Below are positions 61,699 to 64,000 of a stretch of DNA of 64,000 bases, one piece after another. Both the position numbers and the translations under genes were made by a program. Origin of the DNA: Burkholderiales bacterium JOSHI_001 (GTDB taxonomy: Bacteria; Pseudomonadota; Gammaproteobacteria; Burkholderiales; Burkholderiaceae_C). The stretch lies in NCBI GenBank assembly GCA_000244995.1, contig CM001438.1, positions 1,480,921-1,544,920 on the forward strand, given 5' to 3'. Numbering within the stretch: the stretch's first letter is position 1; every line of letters starts with the position of its first letter. The notes under the pieces are model-generated. The model searched no databases and was not told where the DNA came from. It worked only from the letters and a program-made list of their open reading frames with translations.

Positions 61699-62493
61699 AT
61701 GAACTTCGGCCTCATCATCATCGGCGATGAAATCCTGTCGGGCCGCCGCCAGGACAAGCACATGGCCAAGGTCATTGAACTGCTGTCCGCACGCGGCCTG
61801 GCCCTGGGCTGGGCGCGTTATGTGGGTGACGACCGCCCGCGCATCACCGCGGCCTTGAAGGACGCTTTCGCATCCGGCGACGTGGTGTTCTCCTGCGGCG
61901 GCATCGGCGCCACGCCCGACGACCACACCCGCCAGTGCGCGGCGGCGGCGCTGGGCCGGGACCTGGTGCTGCACCCCAAGGCGCGTGAACTCATCCTGGA
62001 GCGCATGCGTGACGTGGCCGCCGAGCAGGGCCTGGCCTACGAACCCGACCGTGCCGACAACGTGCACCGGCTGAACATGGGCGTGTTCCCGGCGGGGGCG
62101 GACATCATTGCCAACCCCTACAACAAGATCCCCGGCTTCTCGGTGGGCGACGTGCACTTCGTGCCCGGCTTCCCGGTGATGGCCCACCCGATGATCGAAA
62201 GCCTGCTGGACGGCCGCTACCGCGCGCTGCACGGCAGCGCGGTGCAGACCGAGCGCGCGGTCATCGTCTTCGGCGCCATGGAGGCCACGCTCACCCCGCT
62301 GATGGAAGCGGTGGAAGCCGCGCACCCGCTGGTGAAGGTGTTCAGCCTGCCCAGCGTGGACCATCCCCAGTGGGGCCGCCACATCGACCTGGGCGTGAAA
62401 GGCCCGGCCGACGCCAGCGCCGCAGCCTTCGCCCAGCTGCTGGCCGGCCTGCAGGCGCTGGGCGCCAAGCTGGGCCCTGAATCGGTGCGATGA
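61699..62493 (+). CDS. Molybdopterin-binding domain protein (MoaB/CinA-like)
   Basis: 264 residues. The N-terminal 170 form the molybdopterin-binding fold shared by MoaB, MogA and CinA: FGLIIIGDEILSGRRQDKHM, CGGIGATPDDHTRQ, FVPGFPVMAHPM. It lacks the CinA deamidase domain. Related stand-alone proteins occur across Burkholderiales, function unproven. Its end overlaps a GGTGCG/CGCACC dyad (62484-62501) in front of the glnA control region. Confidence 0.85.
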   Translation: MNFGLIIIGDEILSGRRQDKHMAKVIELLSARGLALGWARYVGDDRPRITAALKDAFASGDVVFSCGGIGATPDDHTRQCAAAALGRDLVLHPKARELILERMRDVAAEQGLAYEPDRADNVHRLNMGVFPAGADIIANPYNKIPGFSVGDVHFVPGFPVMAHPMIESLLDGRYRALHGSAVQTERAVIVFGAMEATLTPLMEAVEAAHPLVKVFSLPSVDHPQWGRHIDLGVKGPADASAAAFAQLLAGLQALGAKLGPESVR

Positions 62494-62530
62494 GGCGCAC
62501 CCAAGCCAACCCACTTTGGTGCAATTGATC

Positions 62531-62545
62531 GCACTTTATTGGTGC
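62531..62545. promoter_or_regulatory. NtrC-like activator box upstream of glnA
   Basis: GCACTTTATTGGTGC fits the NtrC dyad (GCACY-N5-GGTGC). Its centre is about 82 bases upstream of the -12 element of the glnA sigma54 promoter, a usual enhancer distance. A half-site, TTTGGTGCA (62515-62523), lies just upstream. Confidence 0.65.
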
Positions 62546-62606
62546 GTTGCTGGGTGAGGGCGGCGCCCTGCGCCAGGGCAAGCGGCCCCGAAAGCGGCCC
62601 CGAAGC

Positions 62607-62622
62607 GGGCATGGATTCTGCT
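62607..62622 (+). promoter_or_regulatory. Sigma54-type promoter for glnA
   Basis: GGGCATGGATTCTGCT has the invariant GG-N10-GC spacing, with three mismatches from TGGCACGNNNNTTGCW. The predicted transcription start is near 62632, leaving a leader of about 110 bases. Confidence 0.6.
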
Positions 62623-62668
62623 AAATTCCGGTGCGCTTCACGGCAGCCCCAGCCGGGCTTGCGCAGTG

Positions 62669-62686
62669 ATCCGGCGCCGGATTTTT
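62669..62686 (+). promoter_or_regulatory. Hairpin with T-run in the glnA leader
   Basis: ATCCGGCGCCGGAT followed by TTTT: a short terminator-like stem between the sigma54 promoter and the glnA start. It is the only such signal in the leader, so an attenuator is possible. The stem is short once a loop is allowed. Confidence 0.4.
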
Positions 62687-62741
62687 CTGTCTGAACGCCT
62701 TCCCCCCCACAACTCCCCCCGTTCCCGCTAGGAGATCTTTG

Positions 62742-64000
62742 ATGGCCAAGACCGTCGCCGACGTGATGAAGATGGTGAAGGACAACGAAGTCAAGTTCGT
62801 TGATTTCCGCTTCACCGACACCCGCGGCAAGGAACAACACGTTTCGGTGCCTGTTTCGCATTTCGACGAAGACAAGTTCACCTCCGGCCACGCCTTCGAC
62901 GGCTCGTCGATCGCCGGCTGGAAGGGCATTGAAGCGTCCGACATGCTGCTGATGCCGGACCCGAACACGGCCAACATCGACCCCTTCTTCGAAGAACCCA
63001 CCATCATCCTGACCTGCGACGTGCTGGAGCCGGGTGACGGCAAGCCCTATGAGCGCGACCCGCGTTCGCTGGCCAAGCGCGCCGAGGCCTACCTGAAGGC
63101 CAGCGGCCTGGGCGACACCGCCTACTTCGGCCCGGAACCCGAGTTCTTCATCTTCGACCAGGTGCAGTGGAACGTGGACATGTCCGGCTGCTTCGTGAAG
63201 GTGGGCTCGGAAGAAGCCCCCTGGAGCAGCGGTGCCAGCTTCGAAGGCGGCAACATGGGCCACCGCCCCGGCGTGAAGGGCGGCTACTTCCCTGTGCCCC
63301 CGGTGGACGGCTTCCAGGACATGCGCTCGGAAATGTGCCTGCTGCTCGAACAAGTGGGCATCCCGGTGGAAGTGCACCACCACGAAGTGGCCGGCCAGGG
63401 CCAGAACGAGATCGGCACCAAGTTCAGCACCCTGGTGCAGCGCGCCGACTGGCTGCAACTGCAGAAGTACATCATCCACAACGTGGCCCATGCCTACGGC
63501 AAGACGGCCACCTTCATGCCCAAGCCCGTGGTCGGCGACAACGGCAGCGGCATGCACGTGCACCAGTCGATCTGGAAGGACGGCAAGAACCTGTTCGCCG
63601 GTGACGGCTACGGCGGCCTGAGCGAATTCGCGCTGTACTACATCGGCGGCATCATCAAGCATGCCCGCGCCCTGAACGCCATCACCAACCCCGGCACCAA
63701 CAGCTACAAGCGCCTGGTGCCCGGCTTCGAAGCCCCGGTGAAGCTGGCTTACTCGGCGCGCAACCGCTCGGCGTCCATCCGCATCCCCTTCGTGGCCAAC
63801 CCCAAGGGCCGCCGCATCGAGGCGCGTTTCCCGGACCCCCTGTGCAACCCCTACCTGGGCTTCAGCGCGCTGATGATGGCCGGCCTGGACGGCGTGGAAA
63901 ACAAGATCCACCCGGGCGAAGCCGCCACCAAGGACCTGTACCACCTGCCGCCGGAAGAAGACGCGAAGATCCCCACGGTGTGCCACAGCCTGGACCAGGC
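62742..64000 (+). CDS. glnA: Glutamine synthetase type I, 3' end outside window
   Basis: Central ammonia-assimilating enzyme; 419 codons are present of the roughly 470 typical for GSI. It begins [20 protein letters not shown], with the DGSSIAGW loop, the metal/ammonium motif [12 protein letters not shown], the [14 protein letters not shown] segment, [16 protein letters not shown] for [16 protein letters not shown] and the [10 protein letters not shown] region. The adenylylation Tyr is visible in [10 protein letters not shown] near the right edge, so covalent control is expected. AGGAGA lies six bases before the ATG. Promoter and enhancer sites upstream tie it to nitrogen control together with the urea genes. 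Confidence 0.97.
   Translation, partial: MAKTVADVMKMVKDNEVKFVDFRFTDTRGKEQHVSVPVSHFDEDKFTSGHAFDGSSIAGWKGIEASDMLLMPDPNTANIDPFFEEPTIILTCDVLEPGDGKPYERDPRSLAKRAEAYLKASGLGDTAYFGPEPEFFIFDQVQWNVDMSGCFVKVGSEEAPWSSGASFEGGNMGHRPGVKGGYFPVPPVDGFQDMRSEMCLLLEQVGIPVEVHHHEVAGQGQNEIGTKFSTLVQRADWLQLQKYIIHNVAHAYGKTATFMPKPVVGDNGSGMHVHQSIWKDGKNLFAGDGYGGLSEFALYYIGGIIKHARALNAITNPGTNSYKRLVPGFEAPVKLAYSARNRSASIRIPFVANPKGRRIEARFPDPLCNPYLGFSALMMAGLDGVENKIHPGEAATKDLYHLPPEEDAKIPTVCHSLDQ

Overview
The window is very GC-rich, densely packed chromosomal DNA with about 60 protein genes, one tRNA gene and no rRNA, phage, insertion sequence or CRISPR array. The gene content suggests a betaproteobacterium of the order Burkholderiales, probably near the Rubrivivax/Leptothrix/Ideonella/Methylibium group. 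The clues are a urtABCDE urea transporter next to a urease operon, a PEP-CTERM protein, cytochrome c4, DUF3297, a CoxE-like VWA protein with a MoxR ATPase, and many C/G-rich palindromic repeats. The genus call is inference.

Layout. 2-3293: end of a Ca2+-type P-type ATPase and an OmpA-like lipoprotein. 3322-14530: the nitrogen block. urtABCDE runs leftward and ureA-x-ureBCEFGD runs rightward from a shared 196 bp region that carries two divergent sigma54-type (-24/-12) promoters. glnA at the right edge (62742-64000) also has a sigma54-type promoter plus an NtrC-like box, so urea import, urea hydrolysis and ammonia assimilation look like one nitrogen-controlled set. 14627-24266: hydrolase, PEP-CTERM protein, C-terminal processing protease, iron-type ABC transporter genes arranged divergently, FAD oxidoreductase, tRNA-Arg(CCT), DUF3297, and a TPR/transglutaminase-like lipoprotein. 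24340-35703: tamA/tamB, translationally coupled to a VWA protein. Its usual MoxR partner lies 3 kb away, beyond two diguanylate cyclase genes. 35796-40815: cytochrome c4, an HD-GYP phosphodiesterase, a hemerythrin-domain protein and two heme proteins. 40867-44337: a tandem pair of unfamiliar helix-turn-helix-like paralogues, then a degenerate methyltransferase with a short LuxR-type regulator. 44488-47227: copA and copZ. 47341-62493: peptide-type binding protein, DUF1624 protein, a gene with an apparent frameshift, rlmB, a sirtuin, two more cytochromes, upp, a third diguanylate cyclase, a beta-propeller/deacetylase pair, a fatty acid hydroxylase-type protein, an EI24 protein and a molybdopterin-binding-domain protein.

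The most distinctive signal is a family of composite palindromic repeats, with four copies recognised. One fills the urtA-urtB gap, one fills the ureB-ureC gap, one sits at the tamA-tamB junction and reads in frame into TamB, and one lies in frame inside the sirtuin gene at a normally conserved loop. All four are inside transcription units. The three copies at ureB-ureC, tamA-tamB and the sirtuin read without stops in an equivalent frame.

Gene-free stretches are short. The longest are 38657-38932 (a nested palindrome), 62494-62741 (glnA control region) and 9029-9224 (urt/ure control region).
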